Source of the DNA: Hymenobacter yonginensis
GTDB lineage: Bacteria > Bacteroidota > Bacteroidia > Cytophagales > Hymenobacteraceae
Direction: 5' to 3'
DNA length: 64,000 nucleotides
NCBI RefSeq assembly: GCF_027625995.1
Contig: NZ_CP115396.1
Location: 3,100,001-3,164,000, forward strand
Shown: piece after piece, positions 41,402 through 49,452 of the stretch
Numbering within the stretch: position 1 is the stretch's first letter
How the letters are laid out: the number at the start of each line of letters is the position of its first letter
Program-made: the position numbers and the translations under genes
The notes under the pieces: generated by a model
Told to the model about the DNA's origin: nothing
Databases searched by the model: none
The model's input: the letters and a program-made list of their open reading frames with translations, nothing else

Positions 41402-42634
41402 TTACTTGAACGCCTGAATGCCGGTAATATCGGCACCGGTGATGAGCAGGTGGATATCGTGGGTGCCTTCGTAGGTCACCACCGACTCCAGGTTCATCAT
41501 GTGGCGCATGATGGGGTACTCGCCGGTGATGCCCATGCCGCCATGAATCTGGCGGGCTTCGCGGGCAATGTGCAGGGCAATTTCCACGGAGTTGCGCTTG
41601 GCCATCGAAATCTGAGCCGAGGTGGCCTTGCCTTCGTTTTTGAGCACCCCGAGGCGCCACACCAGCAGCTGGGCCTTGGTGATTTCGGTCAGCATTTCGG
41701 CCAGCTTCTTCTGTTGCAGCTGGAAGCCGCCAATCGGCTTGCCGAACTGCTCGCGCTCCAGCGAGTACTTCAGCGCCGACTCGTAGCAGTCGATGGCGGC
41801 CCCAATGGCGCCCCAGGCAATGCCGAAGCGGGCCGAGTCGAGGCAGGAGAGCGGGCCGCGGAGGCCGTCGATGTTGGGCAGCAGGTTTTCCTTCGGGATT
41901 TTCACGTTGTCGAACACCAGCTCGCCGGTGGTGCTGGCGCGCAGGCTCCACTTGTTGTGGATTTCGGGGGTAGTGAAGCCTTCCATGCCGCGTTCCACGA
42001 TGACGCCCTTGATGCGGCCGTTTTCGTCTTTGGCCCACACCACCGCTACCTGGCACTCGGGCGAGTTGCTGATCCAGAGCTTGGCCCCGTTCAGCAGGTA
42101 GTAGTCGCCCATGTCCTTGATGTTGGTGGTCATGCCGCCGGGGTTGGAGCCGTGGTCGGGCTCCGTGAGGCCGAAGCAGCCCAGCCACTCGCCGGAGGCC
42201 AGCTTGGGCAGGAACTTCTTGCGCTGCTCTTCCGAGCCGTAGGCGTAAATCGGGAACATTACCAGGGAGCCCTGCACCGAGGCCGTGGAGCGCATGCCGG
42301 AGTCGCCGCGCTCAATTTCCTGCATAATCAGGCCATAGCTGATGTAGTCGAGGCCGCCACCGCCGTACTCGGTGGGAATGGTGGGCCCGAACGCGCCCAC
42401 GTCGCCGAACTTGCGCACGATTTCCGACGGGAAGTGCGCGTCCTGCGCCCACTTCTCGATGCTGGGGCTGATTTCCTTTTTAACGAAGTCGCGGATGCTT
42501 TGGCGGATGAGCTTGTGCTCCTCGGTCAGCAGGCCGTCGAGGTCGAAATAATCGGTGAAGCCGGCGGCGTTGGTGGAGCCGTGCGCTTTGGCCGCTTTGG
42601 CCTGGGGCGAGAGAACGTCAGCTTGCGAAGACAT
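41402..42634 (-). CDS. Acyl-CoA dehydrogenase, glutaryl-CoA dehydrogenase-like
   Basis: A 410-residue flavoprotein dehydrogenating acyl-CoA thioesters. Motifs: 'LLTEEHKLIRQSIRDFVKKEISPSIEKWAQDAHFP', 'GCFGLTEPDHGSNPGGMTT', 'GAKLWISNSPECQVAVVWAK', 'LDSARFGIAWGAIGAAIDCYESALKYSLEREQFGKPIGGFQLQQ', 'EARQIHGGMGITGEYPIMRHMMNLESVVTYEGTHDIHLL', where the catalytic Glu lies in 'TYEGTHDIH'. The combination is closest to glutaryl-CoA dehydrogenase (lysine/tryptophan catabolism), but substrate is not proven. A perfect -7 box TATCTTTG is at 42663-42670 on this strand. Confidence 0.93.
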   Translation of the reverse strand: MSSQADVLSPQAKAAKAHGSTNAAGFTDYFDLDGLLTEEHKLIRQSIRDFVKKEISPSIEKWAQDAHFPSEIVRKFGDVGAFGPTIPTEYGGGGLDYISYGLIMQEIERGDSGMRSTASVQGSLVMFPIYAYGSEEQRKKFLPKLASGEWLGCFGLTEPDHGSNPGGMTTNIKDMGDYYLLNGAKLWISNSPECQVAVVWAKDENGRIKGVIVERGMEGFTTPEIHNKWSLRASTTGELVFDNVKIPKENLLPNIDGLRGPLSCLDSARFGIAWGAIGAAIDCYESALKYSLEREQFGKPIGGFQLQQKKLAEMLTEITKAQLLVWRLGVLKNEGKATSAQISMAKRNSVEIALHIAREARQIHGGMGITGEYPIMRHMMNLESVVTYEGTHDIHLLITGADITGIQAFK

Positions 42635-42662
42635 GAGGTAAGGATTGGGTGGGAATCAGATT

Positions 42663-42670
42663 CAAAGATA
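42663..42670 (-). promoter_or_regulatory. -7 promoter box of the acyl-CoA dehydrogenase gene
   Basis: TATCTTTG on the minus strand, perfect TAnnTTTG, 29 bases before the ATG. Confidence 0.6.
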
Positions 42671-42702
42671 CAGAATCTGCCAGGTTGGCCGACGAAAACC
42701 GT

Positions 42703-42806
42703 CTGTCATCCTGAGCCGAGCGAAAGACCTTGTGGCGGTTGAACAACCGATGCCACTGCAACATGTTCTGGCGTGGTAAGGTCCTTCGCTCGGCTCAGGA
42801 TGACAG
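42703..42806. repeat. TCATCCTGAGC-type inverted repeat after the TonB receptor gene
   Basis: 29-base arms (42703-42731 and 42778-42806) beginning CTGTCATCCTGAGC, with a 46-base core. It lies between the TonB receptor stop (42826, minus strand) and the start of the next minus gene, where it can act as a terminator. Confidence 0.85.
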
Positions 42807-42825
42807 GCAATTACCCGATAACACC

Positions 42826-45321
42826 CTACAGCTTCACGCCCACCGACACCAGGAAGTTGCGCGTGGCCTGCGGGTAGTACCAGTTGAAGGTATCGAGGCC
42901 GCCGCTGGCGCCGGGGTAGCTGTAGGTGTAGCCGTTGGCCACGTACTCGCGGTTGAGCACGTTGTTCACCAGCAGGCCCAACTCAATCTCCTTCACAAAC
43001 TGCGGCCGGAGGGCGTAGCGCACCCGGAAATCGAGCACCTGGTAGGGCTTGATGCTGCGGTTGAGGCTCTCGGAGTTGTCGAGGTACTGGCGGCTCACGG
43101 TTTTGTAAAGCAGCGCCAGGCGCAGCCCTTTCAGCGGCTGCCCCTCCAGCGTGTGCGCCGACACCGCGCTTGGCGAGTAGGAAATGGTGCTGTTACGCGC
43201 GATGAACGTGCTGTCGGAGATTGGCTCCTGGTAGCCCCGGATGCGGTTCTGGCTGAGCGTGAGCGTGCTGCTAAGGCTGATTTTGTCGTTGGCCGACAGA
43301 AAACCGGTCAATTCCACACCGCGGCGGTAGCTGCGGGCCACGTTGGTGCGCAACGGCGTGCCCACATCGTTCAGCTGCCCAATGGATACCAGCTGGTTGC
43401 GGTAGTTCATGTAGAATAAGTTAGCCTCCAGCCGCGCCACGGCCCGGGTGCCCAGCACGCTGGCGTTGGGCAGGCTGAGGCGGTAGCCGCCTTCCAGATC
43501 AGTCAGGCGCTCGGATTTGGGGACGGCGTCGGCCGCAATCCGGTCGGTGAAGTCGGAGCGCACGGGCTCGCGCTGGCCCACCGCGAAGCTGGCGTAGAGC
43601 TGCTGGCCCTCGGCCAGCGTGAGGGTGGCGCCGGCTTTGGGGTTGAAGAACGTATAGCGGGCGCGGGTGCGCACGTCCACCACGCCGCGCACGGCGCTGG
43701 GGTCGTCGGGCTTGTGCTCGGTGCCATCAATAGCGTACTCGATGTGGCGCAGTTGCAGGTCGCCGTAGACGCCCAGCTGGGGCAGCACCTGCCAGGTGGC
43801 GCGGGCGTAGCCGTTGTAGTCAGTCTTAACGGCGTTGTTGAAGTAGTAGCGCTGCCGGATGGCGCCGTTGGAGGCATACTGCGCCCAGATGATTTCGCCG
43901 TAATGGTCGCCGTCGTAACGGTTCCAGACGCCGCCCAGCGTGGCCTGCAGCCGGTCGTCGGCCTTGGGCTGGTAGTTGAGGGCGAAGGTGCCGCCGTAGA
44001 AATAGTTGTCCAGCCACTTGCGGTCAATCAGGTCGGTGCGCGTGAGCGTCTGGTTCCCAATTACCACGTTGTCGAGGCCGTAGTTGAGGAAGCGGCGGCG
44101 GGCCCGGTAGCTTTCGTAGTAGCCGAAGCCGCGGGTGAGGTGCAGGGCCCCGCCCAGGTTCCAGTCCTGGCCCAGTCCCTGCGAGAGGTGCAGCTGGTAG
44201 TGGTTTTGCTGGTAGTTGTCGGTCTGGTTATCGTAGGTGTAGGAGCTGTAGCGGCGGCCTTCCTGGCGGACCCGCACGGCATCGGCTTCAGTCAGTTCGC
44301 CGTTGTCGATGTAGTTCTGCAGCAGCGTTTGGTCGCCGGTGAGGGCGGGCTCGGGCACGCCGTTCCAGGCCTGGTAGGTTTTCTCGCGGCCTGAGAAGGT
44401 GATGAACTTGAGCAGCGTATTGGCCTGCTGGTAGCCGGCCGCGAAGTAGTACGACTTCAAATCCGACGACGCCCGGTTCATGTAGCCATCAGACTTGATG
44501 CGAGACAACCGGCCGTCCAGCGTGAAGTGCCCGCTCACCAGCCCGGTGCCAAACTGCACCGTGTTTTTCACCGTGCCGAAGGAGCCGACGCTGTTCTGGG
44601 TTTCGCCGTAGGCCTCGCGGCGGTTGTCGAGGGTGCTGATGTTCACGCTGGCCCCGAAGGCCGCGCCGCCGTTCTGGCTGGTGCCCACGCCGCGCTGCAC
44701 CTGCAGGCTGCTTACCGACGAGGCCAGGTCGGGCAGGTTCACCAGAAACGCCCCGCGCGACTCGGCATCGTTCAGCGGCACCCCGTTGATGGTCATGTTG
44801 ATGCCCGTGGTGCTCGTGCCCCGGATGCGGATATCGGTGTAGCCTACGCCCGCGCCGGCATCGGAGGTCACCACCACGGAAGGCGTCTGGTCGAGCAGGT
44901 AGGGCAAATCCTGGCCGAAATTGCGCTTGGCCAGGTCTTCTTTGCTGAGGTTGGTATAGGCCGTGGCCGTGCGCTCGTTGGCGCGGCTGGCCGTCACGAG
45001 GGCCTCGCCGGTGAGCACGCCGCCAGGCTGCAGCGCGGCCGTCAGGCGCTGGGCCTCGGCCTGGCCCTGCAGCGGCCGCACCAGCGGCTCGTAGCCCACA
45101 AACGTGATGCGCAGCTCGTGCGCGCCGGCCGCTACGGCCGGGATGGTGAAGGTGCCCGCCGCGTCGGTGGCGGCGCTGGCCGCGCCGTCGAGCAGGATGG
45201 TGGCGCCGGGCAGCGGCGTGCCCGTCTGGGCATCGGTAAGCGTGCCGGACACGGGGCCTTGCGCCCATGCCGGACCGGACAGCGCCAGAAGCGCTACGCC
45301 GGTGGGTAGAAGATTTTTCAA
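42826..45321 (-). CDS. TonB-dependent outer-membrane receptor, TPP-riboswitch controlled
   Basis: About 831 residues. The signal peptide is 'LLPTGVALLALSGPAWAQ'. A carboxypeptidase-like regulatory domain follows ('GTLTDAQTGTPLPGATILLDGAASAATDAAGTFTIPAV'), then a plug ('KRNFGQDLPYLLDQTPSVVVTSDAGAGVGYTDIRIRGTSTTGINMTINGVPLNDAESRGAF') and a beta-barrel ending 'ATRNFLVSVGVKL'. Such proteins import ligands across the outer membrane using TonB energy. The TPP riboswitch in the leader implies thiamin or a precursor as ligand (inference). The open frame reaches 45414, but that ATG lies inside the aptamer; TTG at 45321 before 'KNLLPTG' is the plausible start. Confidence 0.93.
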   Translation of the reverse strand: MKNLLPTGVALLALSGPAWAQGPVSGTLTDAQTGTPLPGATILLDGAASAATDAAGTFTIPAVAAGAHELRITFVGYEPLVRPLQGQAEAQRLTAALQPGGVLTGEALVTASRANERTATAYTNLSKEDLAKRNFGQDLPYLLDQTPSVVVTSDAGAGVGYTDIRIRGTSTTGINMTINGVPLNDAESRGAFLVNLPDLASSVSSLQVQRGVGTSQNGGAAFGASVNISTLDNRREAYGETQNSVGSFGTVKNTVQFGTGLVSGHFTLDGRLSRIKSDGYMNRASSDLKSYYFAAGYQQANTLLKFITFSGREKTYQAWNGVPEPALTGDQTLLQNYIDNGELTEADAVRVRQEGRRYSSYTYDNQTDNYQQNHYQLHLSQGLGQDWNLGGALHLTRGFGYYESYRARRRFLNYGLDNVVIGNQTLTRTDLIDRKWLDNYFYGGTFALNYQPKADDRLQATLGGVWNRYDGDHYGEIIWAQYASNGAIRQRYYFNNAVKTDYNGYARATWQVLPQLGVYGDLQLRHIEYAIDGTEHKPDDPSAVRGVVDVRTRARYTFFNPKAGATLTLAEGQQLYASFAVGQREPVRSDFTDRIAADAVPKSERLTDLEGGYRLSLPNASVLGTRAVARLEANLFYMNYRNQLVSIGQLNDVGTPLRTNVARSYRRGVELTGFLSANDKISLSSTLTLSQNRIRGYQEPISDSTFIARNSTISYSPSAVSAHTLEGQPLKGLRLALLYKTVSRQYLDNSESLNRSIKPYQVLDFRVRYALRPQFVKEIELGLLVNNVLNREYVANGYTYSYPGASGGLDTFNWYYPQATRNFLVSVGVKL

Positions 45322-45389
45322 CAGTGAAAACTGGAAAAAGTGGAACGGACCGGGCCCCAGGGGTCGGGGCCTTCGGCTTGTCGCTCGCG

Positions 45390-45480
45390 GATCGTTTGTT
45401 CCCTTCGCCGGCATTACCCGGACAGGTTCAATGGGTATGATCTCAGCCGCGCACCACTCCCGGTACGGGGCACCCCTAAA
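45390..45480 (-). promoter_or_regulatory. TPP (thiamin pyrophosphate) riboswitch
   Basis: Reading the minus strand from about 45480: GGGGTGCC, then GGCTGAGATCATACCC, then TTGAACCTGTCCGGGTAAT, then GCCGGCGAAGGGAA. These are the conserved THI-box blocks in order and spacing. The aptamer starts nine bases downstream of the -7 box at 45489-45496 and ends about 70 bases before the chosen start of the TonB receptor. Binding of TPP normally lowers expression. Confidence 0.95.
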
Positions 45481-45488
45481 CTATGCCG

Positions 45489-45496
45489 CAAAGGTA
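45489..45496 (-). promoter_or_regulatory. -7 promoter box of the riboswitch-TonB receptor transcript
   Basis: TACCTTTG on the minus strand, perfect TAnnTTTG, directly upstream of the TPP aptamer. Confidence 0.65.
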
Positions 45497-45752
45497 CGCG
45501 GGCATTCGGCTTTTGCAGCAATACCGGGCATTTTTCGCGGTTTCGGCCGCCGCTCCTGCTCTCAGGCACCACTGCCGGGGCGCATGGCAGGCACGGGCCG
45601 GGTACTTTCGTTTTGATTGATTATCAGTTAACTTAGAAAGACCATCGCCCGCCAAAATCCCCGCATTTTCTAAAACAACCGCCCCGCACGCCCCGTTACT
45701 TAGTAGGCGGTACCCAGTGAGGCCGCCCGTTCGTTTTTCAGCTCTCCCAGCC

Positions 45753-45998
45753 ATGACTCCCCTTGTCTACCTGCTGCTGTTTCTGGCTCTAGCCATCTAT
45801 TTCGTCGTGATTCCGCGGCGCCGCTTCCCCAGTCCGCCCCACCCCGACAACGACGACGAAGGCGGCGAACCACTCGACGACGGCCTGCCCGACCTGGACC
45901 TGCCCCCCGGCATCACGCGCCCCATCAACGACTGGGAGCCTGACTACAACCGCCGCCCCCAAACGCCCGTGCGCCCCACCGAGCCGCTGATGGTATAA
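45753..45998 (+). CDS. Small single-helix membrane protein, function unknown
   Basis: An 81-residue protein: one N-terminal transmembrane helix ('MTPLVYLLLFLALAIYFVVIP') then a basic 'RRRF' stop and a Pro/Asp-rich soluble tail ('PDNDDEGGEPLDDGLPDLDLPPGITRPINDWEPDY'). The ATG at 45753 is better than the frame start at 45717 because it begins the helix. Nothing indicates function; the tail is probably disordered. The 59-base inverted repeat at 46029 follows. Confidence 0.65.
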   Translation: MTPLVYLLLFLALAIYFVVIPRRRFPSPPHPDNDDEGGEPLDDGLPDLDLPPGITRPINDWEPDYNRRPQTPVRPTEPLMV

Positions 45999-46028
45999 AG
46001 CGGATGGGCTGATGATACAATACTAGAG

Positions 46029-46199
46029 CTAGTTCCCTTCCTTGGAAAATGTCGCGCATCGAGCGAGTGTGGGTTAGGGGTGGTTGATGGACGTCAGATC
46101 GATTCTAGGATCTACTTCTAGTTGACGTTCCAGCGCAAGGTCAACCACCCCTAGCCCACACTCGCTCGATGCGCGACATTTTCCAAGGAGGGAAACTAG
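46029..46199. repeat. Long inverted repeat (59-base arms)
   Basis: Arms 46029-46087 and 46141-46199, nearly perfect over 59 bases (TTGGAAAATGTCGCGCATCG... and its complement), with a 53-base core that has further short complementarity (GACGTC/GACGTT). No ORF inside. It lies between convergent genes and has the form of a miniature inverted-repeat element. Confidence 0.92.
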
Positions 46200-46218
46200 T
46201 TTTTAGCTTTAAACCGCA

Positions 46219-46635
46219 CTACAGTTCCACCCCCATCCGCACGTACGGAATGTCGCCCTTGTAAAACACGGCGCCTTCGGGCTGCAGGTGGAAGCGGGCG
46301 TAGAAAGCGGCGCTGTCCTGGCGGGCGTCGCACCAAAGGCGGCGGGCGCCCAGGCGGCGCGCTTCCGCCACCACGTAGCGCAGCAGGGCGCTGCCGATGC
46401 CTTGGCGCTGGTAGGTGGGCATGACGGCAAACTTGCGGAACCGCGCCTCGTCGCCGTCTACGAACAGGGAAACAACTCCCACCAGCTGGTCGTCCTGGAA
46501 GGCGCCGTAGTGGTAGCCGGCAGCGTCTTCGGGCAGCTGCACGTAGTCCAGCGGCTTATCGGGCCAGAGCACTTCGTGGCGCAGCAGGTAGGTATGGCTG
46601 GGCGCAATGGCCCAAATGGCGGGTTCGGCGGCCAT
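46219..46635 (-). CDS. GNAT-family N-acetyltransferase
   Basis: A 138-residue enzyme of the acetyl-CoA-dependent GNAT superfamily. The core is 'YHYGAFQDDQLVGVVSLFVDGDEARFRKFAVMPTYQRQGIGSALLRYVVAEARRLGARRLWCDARQDSAAFYARFHLQPEG'. The Q/RxxGxG/A pyrophosphate-binding motif is 'QRQGIGSAL' and the family's FY-x-x-x-G/F element is present. Substrate unknown. Its start is 2 bases after the stop of the upstream mutarotase-like gene, indicating an operon. Confidence 0.92.
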   Translation of the reverse strand: MAAEPAIWAIAPSHTYLLRHEVLWPDKPLDYVQLPEDAAGYHYGAFQDDQLVGVVSLFVDGDEARFRKFAVMPTYQRQGIGSALLRYVVAEARRLGARRLWCDARQDSAAFYARFHLQPEGAVFYKGDIPYVRMGVEL

Positions 46636-46637
46636 GC

Positions 46638-47513
46638 TTACTCTACGGTGATGCTGTAGGACGTGCTGAACTGCTGGCCGGGCTCCAGCGCCAGGATGCC
46701 TTCCTTGTCGGCCAGCTCAACCGGGGCGCCCACGCTGCCGGCAATGCCGTGCCAGGGCTCGATGCACACGAAGGGCGCGCCGGGGCCTTTGGTCCAGAGG
46801 CCGAGGTAGGGAAACCCATCGAAGCGCACCCGCACGGCGCGGCCCGACTGGCGGCTGCGCAGCGTGATGTGCGTGAAGTCGAAGTGTTTCAGCACCAGCG
46901 CATCCTGCGCAAACAGGTCGTAGCTGAGCGGCAGGGTGGTTTGCTGCTCCATTACGGGCTCGGTCTGGCCGGTGAGCAGGCCGCCGTCCAGCAGGTACCG
47001 CTCGAAGCTCACCGGGTGGTCGAACACGAACTCGTAGTCCTGGAACGTCTCGCCGGGCAGCAGCGGGCACCGGAACGCTGGGTGCGCCCCGATGCTGAAC
47101 AGCAGTTCTGTAGTGTCCACGTTGCGCACGTCCCAGCTGATAGTAAGCTGCGAGCCGGCCAGACGATACGAAATCTGCAAGCTGAACCCGAACGGAAACA
47201 CGGCGCGGGTGGCCTCGCTGGCCTGCAGCTCCAGCACCAGCTCGGCCGCCGTCTGGCGCACCAGCCGGAACTCCTGGTCGCGGGCGAAACCGTGCTGGGG
47301 CAACTGGTAGGCCTGGTCCTGGTGCTGGTAGGTGTCCTGGGGCAGACGGCCGACTATCGGAAACAGCACCGGCGCGTGGCGGCCCCACACGGCCGGGTCG
47401 GCCTCCCAGATGTATTCCAGGTTGTCGAGGTCTTTGCGCACAAAGCTGCTCAGCTCGGCGCCGTGGGTTTGCACCTGCACGCGGCACAGCTCGTTTTCGA
47501 GGGTATAAGTCAT
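46638..47513 (-). CDS. Aldose 1-epimerase (galactose mutarotase)-like protein
   Basis: A 291-residue protein of the LacX/YeaD-type mutarotase branch. 'YTLENELCRVQVQTHGAELSSFVRKDLDNLEYIWEADPAVWGRHAPVLFPIVGRLPQDTY', 'LPQHGFARDQEF', 'SIGAHPAFRCPLLPGETFQDYEFVFD' and 'LGLWTKGPGAPFVCIEPWHGIAGS' are characteristic, with catalytic His/Glu candidates in 'GAHPAF' and 'CIEPWHG'. It interconverts sugar anomers or sugar-phosphate anomers; the precise sugar is unknown. The ATG at 47513 is preferred. Confidence 0.92.
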   Translation of the reverse strand: MTYTLENELCRVQVQTHGAELSSFVRKDLDNLEYIWEADPAVWGRHAPVLFPIVGRLPQDTYQHQDQAYQLPQHGFARDQEFRLVRQTAAELVLELQASEATRAVFPFGFSLQISYRLAGSQLTISWDVRNVDTTELLFSIGAHPAFRCPLLPGETFQDYEFVFDHPVSFERYLLDGGLLTGQTEPVMEQQTTLPLSYDLFAQDALVLKHFDFTHITLRSRQSGRAVRVRFDGFPYLGLWTKGPGAPFVCIEPWHGIAGSVGAPVELADKEGILALEPGQQFSTSYSITVE

Positions 47514-47574
47514 AGGAAGCATACTACGCATCGGCCCAAAGCTGGTGCGGTGGAAGGGTGATATGGCGTATACT

Positions 47575-47659
47575 GTAGCGCGAACTTTGTAGTTCGCGTT
47601 TCGGCACCGTTCGGCTAGCTGTGACGGCGCCGAAACGCGAACTACAAAGTTCGCGCTAC
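47575..47659. repeat. Nested palindromic inverted repeat (CGCGAACT type)
   Basis: Perfect 31-base arms (47575-47605 and 47629-47659), 23-base core. Each arm contains the palindrome CGCGAACT-TTGT-AGTTCGCG. It lies 61 bases upstream of the mutarotase-like gene and 4 bases beyond the stop of the NadR-like gene (minus strand), so it is a possible terminator of the latter. Same architecture as the element at 38397 but different sequence. Confidence 0.92.
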
Positions 47660-47663
47660 TGTG

Positions 47664-48197
47664 TTAGCCCAGCAGCAGCTCGTCCACGTGGTAGCAGGCC
47701 TGCTCGAAGCGCTGGGATGGCGGGCCGCTGATTTCGGCGAAGTGCGAAAGCTGCTCCTGCAGCGTGTGGTGGTAGAGGCGGTAGAACTGCTGCCGCAGGT
47801 GCGGGTGCTCCCGCAGCGGGTCGGGCGCCCACGGCAAATCCACGTTCAGCAGCAGCACCAGATGATACTGCTGCTGCTCAATCTGCTCCAGAATCCACTC
47901 GGGGCAGTGCCCAAACGCGTGCTCCGACCAGATTTTAATCACCAACAGATCAGTGTCGCAGAAGAACAGCGGCCGGTCTTGCTGGATGGCCTGGATTTCG
48001 GCTTCGGCCTCGGCCCGCAGCTGGCCGTGGGCAATATCCTCCAGGTCGGCGAGGGTGTAGCGGTAGCTGGCCCCGCGCTTCTCTAGATACTCCCGGGCAT
48101 ACTCGGGGGCCCAGCTGGTCTGGTAGTGGGCGGCCAGCTGGCGGCTGAGGGTGGTTTTGCCCGTCGATTCGGGGCCGGTGAGAGCTACGCGCAGCAT
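47664..48197 (-). CDS. NadR-like P-loop kinase (AAA_28 family)
   Basis: A 177-residue protein starting 'MLRVALTGPESTGKTTLSRQLAAHYQTSWAPEYAREYLEKRG', with Walker A 'GPESTGKTTL' and the 'PEYAREY' motif shared with the ribosylnicotinamide kinase domain of NadR. 'FFCDTDLLVIKIW' is the Walker B-like element. In NadR this domain phosphorylates nicotinamide riboside. The PnuC-like gene lies immediately upstream (69 bases), so the pair probably takes up and phosphorylates a vitamin-type nucleoside: nicotinamide riboside by family, thiamin as alternative. The ATG at 48197 fits the family. Confidence 0.88.
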   Translation of the reverse strand: MLRVALTGPESTGKTTLSRQLAAHYQTSWAPEYAREYLEKRGASYRYTLADLEDIAHGQLRAEAEAEIQAIQQDRPLFFCDTDLLVIKIWSEHAFGHCPEWILEQIEQQQYHLVLLLNVDLPWAPDPLREHPHLRQQFYRLYHHTLQEQLSHFAEISGPPSQRFEQACYHVDELLLG

Positions 48198-48265
48198 GGA
48201 TAAGGGGCAACAAGGAATAAGCAAGGAAAGGCAGCGCCAACAGCGTCAGCAGAGCATGTTACAGA

Positions 48266-48901
48266 TCAGGCGCTCAGGCCGGATTGCGCTTGGGCGGCCT
48301 GCTCTTTGCGCATCGACCGGTGCCACTCCCAGTAGCCGTACACGGCCAGCCCCAGGTACAGCGCATACAGCACGCTGGTGGGGTAGAGCTGCTTGTACCA
48401 CAGAATGGGCACGTAGATCAGGTCAACCACAATCCAGAGCCACCAGTTTTCCAGGCGCTTGCGCATGAGCAGAAACTGCGCCGCCAGGCTGCCGGCCGTT
48501 GTGAAACTGTCCCAGTGCGGCAGGGCGGCGTCGGTGCGGGTGCTGAGGTAGTAGCCGAAGCCGGCCGTGAAGGCGCCTACAAACGCCAGCGTAGCCAGCC
48601 ACTCCCAGCGCCGCGTGCGCGACACTGGCAGCTCGGTTTTGCTGCGCCCGCCGTACAGCCATTCGTACCAGCCGTAGAGGCTCAGCACGATGAACATGAT
48701 CTGCAGCAGCGAGTCGGAATAGAGGCCGGCGCGGTAGTACACCACAATGTAGAGCGCACAGCTGACCAGGGCCACCGGAAAATTCCACAACGACTCGCGG
48801 GCGGCCAGCCACACGCAGGCAAAGCCGGTGAGCACCGCAATCCACTCCAAAGGCCCGGGCCCGGCGGCGGCGGTCCAGAACTCGTACAACGTCTGCGTCA
48901 A
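48266..48901 (-). CDS. PnuC/PnuT-family vitamin transporter
   Basis: A 211-residue polytopic membrane protein. Helices include 'LEWIAVLTGFACVWLAARESLWNFPVALVSCALYIVVYY', 'LQIMFIVLSLYGWYEWLYGG', 'TLAFVGAFTAGFGYYL' and 'LYALYLGLAVYGYWEWHRSM'. The W-x-x-W / YGWYEW motifs are those of PnuC (nicotinamide riboside) and PnuT (thiamin) facilitators. The start is uncertain: TTG at 48901 ('LTQTLYEFW') is preferred over an ATG at 48952 whose leading residues look non-coding. No riboswitch is visible upstream. Confidence 0.88.
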   Translation of the reverse strand: MTQTLYEFWTAAAGPGPLEWIAVLTGFACVWLAARESLWNFPVALVSCALYIVVYYRAGLYSDSLLQIMFIVLSLYGWYEWLYGGRSKTELPVSRTRRWEWLATLAFVGAFTAGFGYYLSTRTDAALPHWDSFTTAGSLAAQFLLMRKRLENWWLWIVVDLIYVPILWYKQLYPTSVLYALYLGLAVYGYWEWHRSMRKEQAAQAQSGLSA

Positions 48902-48983
48902 AGGTGACAGGTAACAGGTGAGAAGGCAGGGGCTCGGGCGGGCAGCCCACAAAGGCCGGGGCCAAAGCTAACCAGCCACCGAC

Positions 48984-48991
48984 TAATTTTG
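48984..48991 (+). promoter_or_regulatory. -7 promoter box of the rhodanese gene
   Basis: TAATTTTG, perfect TAnnTTTG, 27 bases before the ATG. Confidence 0.55.
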
Positions 48992-49018
48992 CGCTTTCCC
49001 CTCACCTGCTCTGCTGCC

Positions 49019-49342
49019 ATGCTGCCCGAACTCACGCCCGAAGACCTGCACGCCCGCCTCGCCACCGGCGAAAACCTGCAGCTCGTGGATGTGCGCCAGC
49101 CCGAGGAATACGCCTACTGCCGCATCGAAGGCAGCGTGCTGATTCCGCTGGGCGAGCTGGCCCGCCGCGCCGACGAAATCGACGACACCCGGCCCGTGGT
49201 GCTCATCTGCCACCACGGCGTGCGCTCCATGCAGGCCCTGGCCTACCTGCAGCACCGCCACGAGCTGACCAACCTGCTGAACCTGCGCGGCGGCATCCAC
49301 GCCTGGAGCACGCGCGTGGACCCGTCGGTGGCCGTGTACTAA
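49019..49342 (+). CDS. Single-domain rhodanese-like sulfurtransferase
   Basis: A 107-residue cytoplasmic protein: 'LTPEDLHARLATGENLQLVDVRQPEEYAYCRIEGSVLIPLGEL' then 'VVLICHHGVRSMQALAYLQ' and 'LLNLRGGIHAWS'. The active-site loop C-H-H-G-V-R contains the persulfide-forming Cys and the Arg of the CxxxxR loop. These proteins transfer sulfane sulfur; acceptor unknown. The ATG at 49019 follows a -7 box. It is divergent from the PnuC-like gene. Confidence 0.92.
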   Translation: MLPELTPEDLHARLATGENLQLVDVRQPEEYAYCRIEGSVLIPLGELARRADEIDDTRPVVLICHHGVRSMQALAYLQHRHELTNLLNLRGGIHAWSTRVDPSVAVY

Positions 49343-49356
49343 CCCTTGCGTCGGTT

Positions 49357-49430
49357 CCCGCAGAGGGCGCAGAGGAAGGCGCAGAATGTTCTTCGGCGCC
49401 CTCTGCGCTTTCTTCCGCGCCCTCTGCGGG
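49357..49430. repeat. Inverted repeat after the rhodanese gene
   Basis: The left half holds two overlapping copies of CGCAGAGGGCGC-like sequence; the right half has GCGCCCTCTGCG copies. Arms are about 20 bases (49357-49378 and 49411-49430). It may terminate the rhodanese transcript before hrpB starts at 49453. Confidence 0.7.
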
Positions 49431-49452
49431 CTCAATTCATCAGAACCTCCCT

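Noticed and set aside
41328-42188. N-terminal extension of the frame that ends at 40629
   Set aside because: It shadows the acyl-CoA dehydrogenase gene in another frame; the true gene starts with a signal sequence at 41327.
45322-45414. N-terminal extension of the TonB receptor to 45414
   Set aside because: These codons overlap the TPP aptamer and the leader; the signal peptide begins at TTG 45321.
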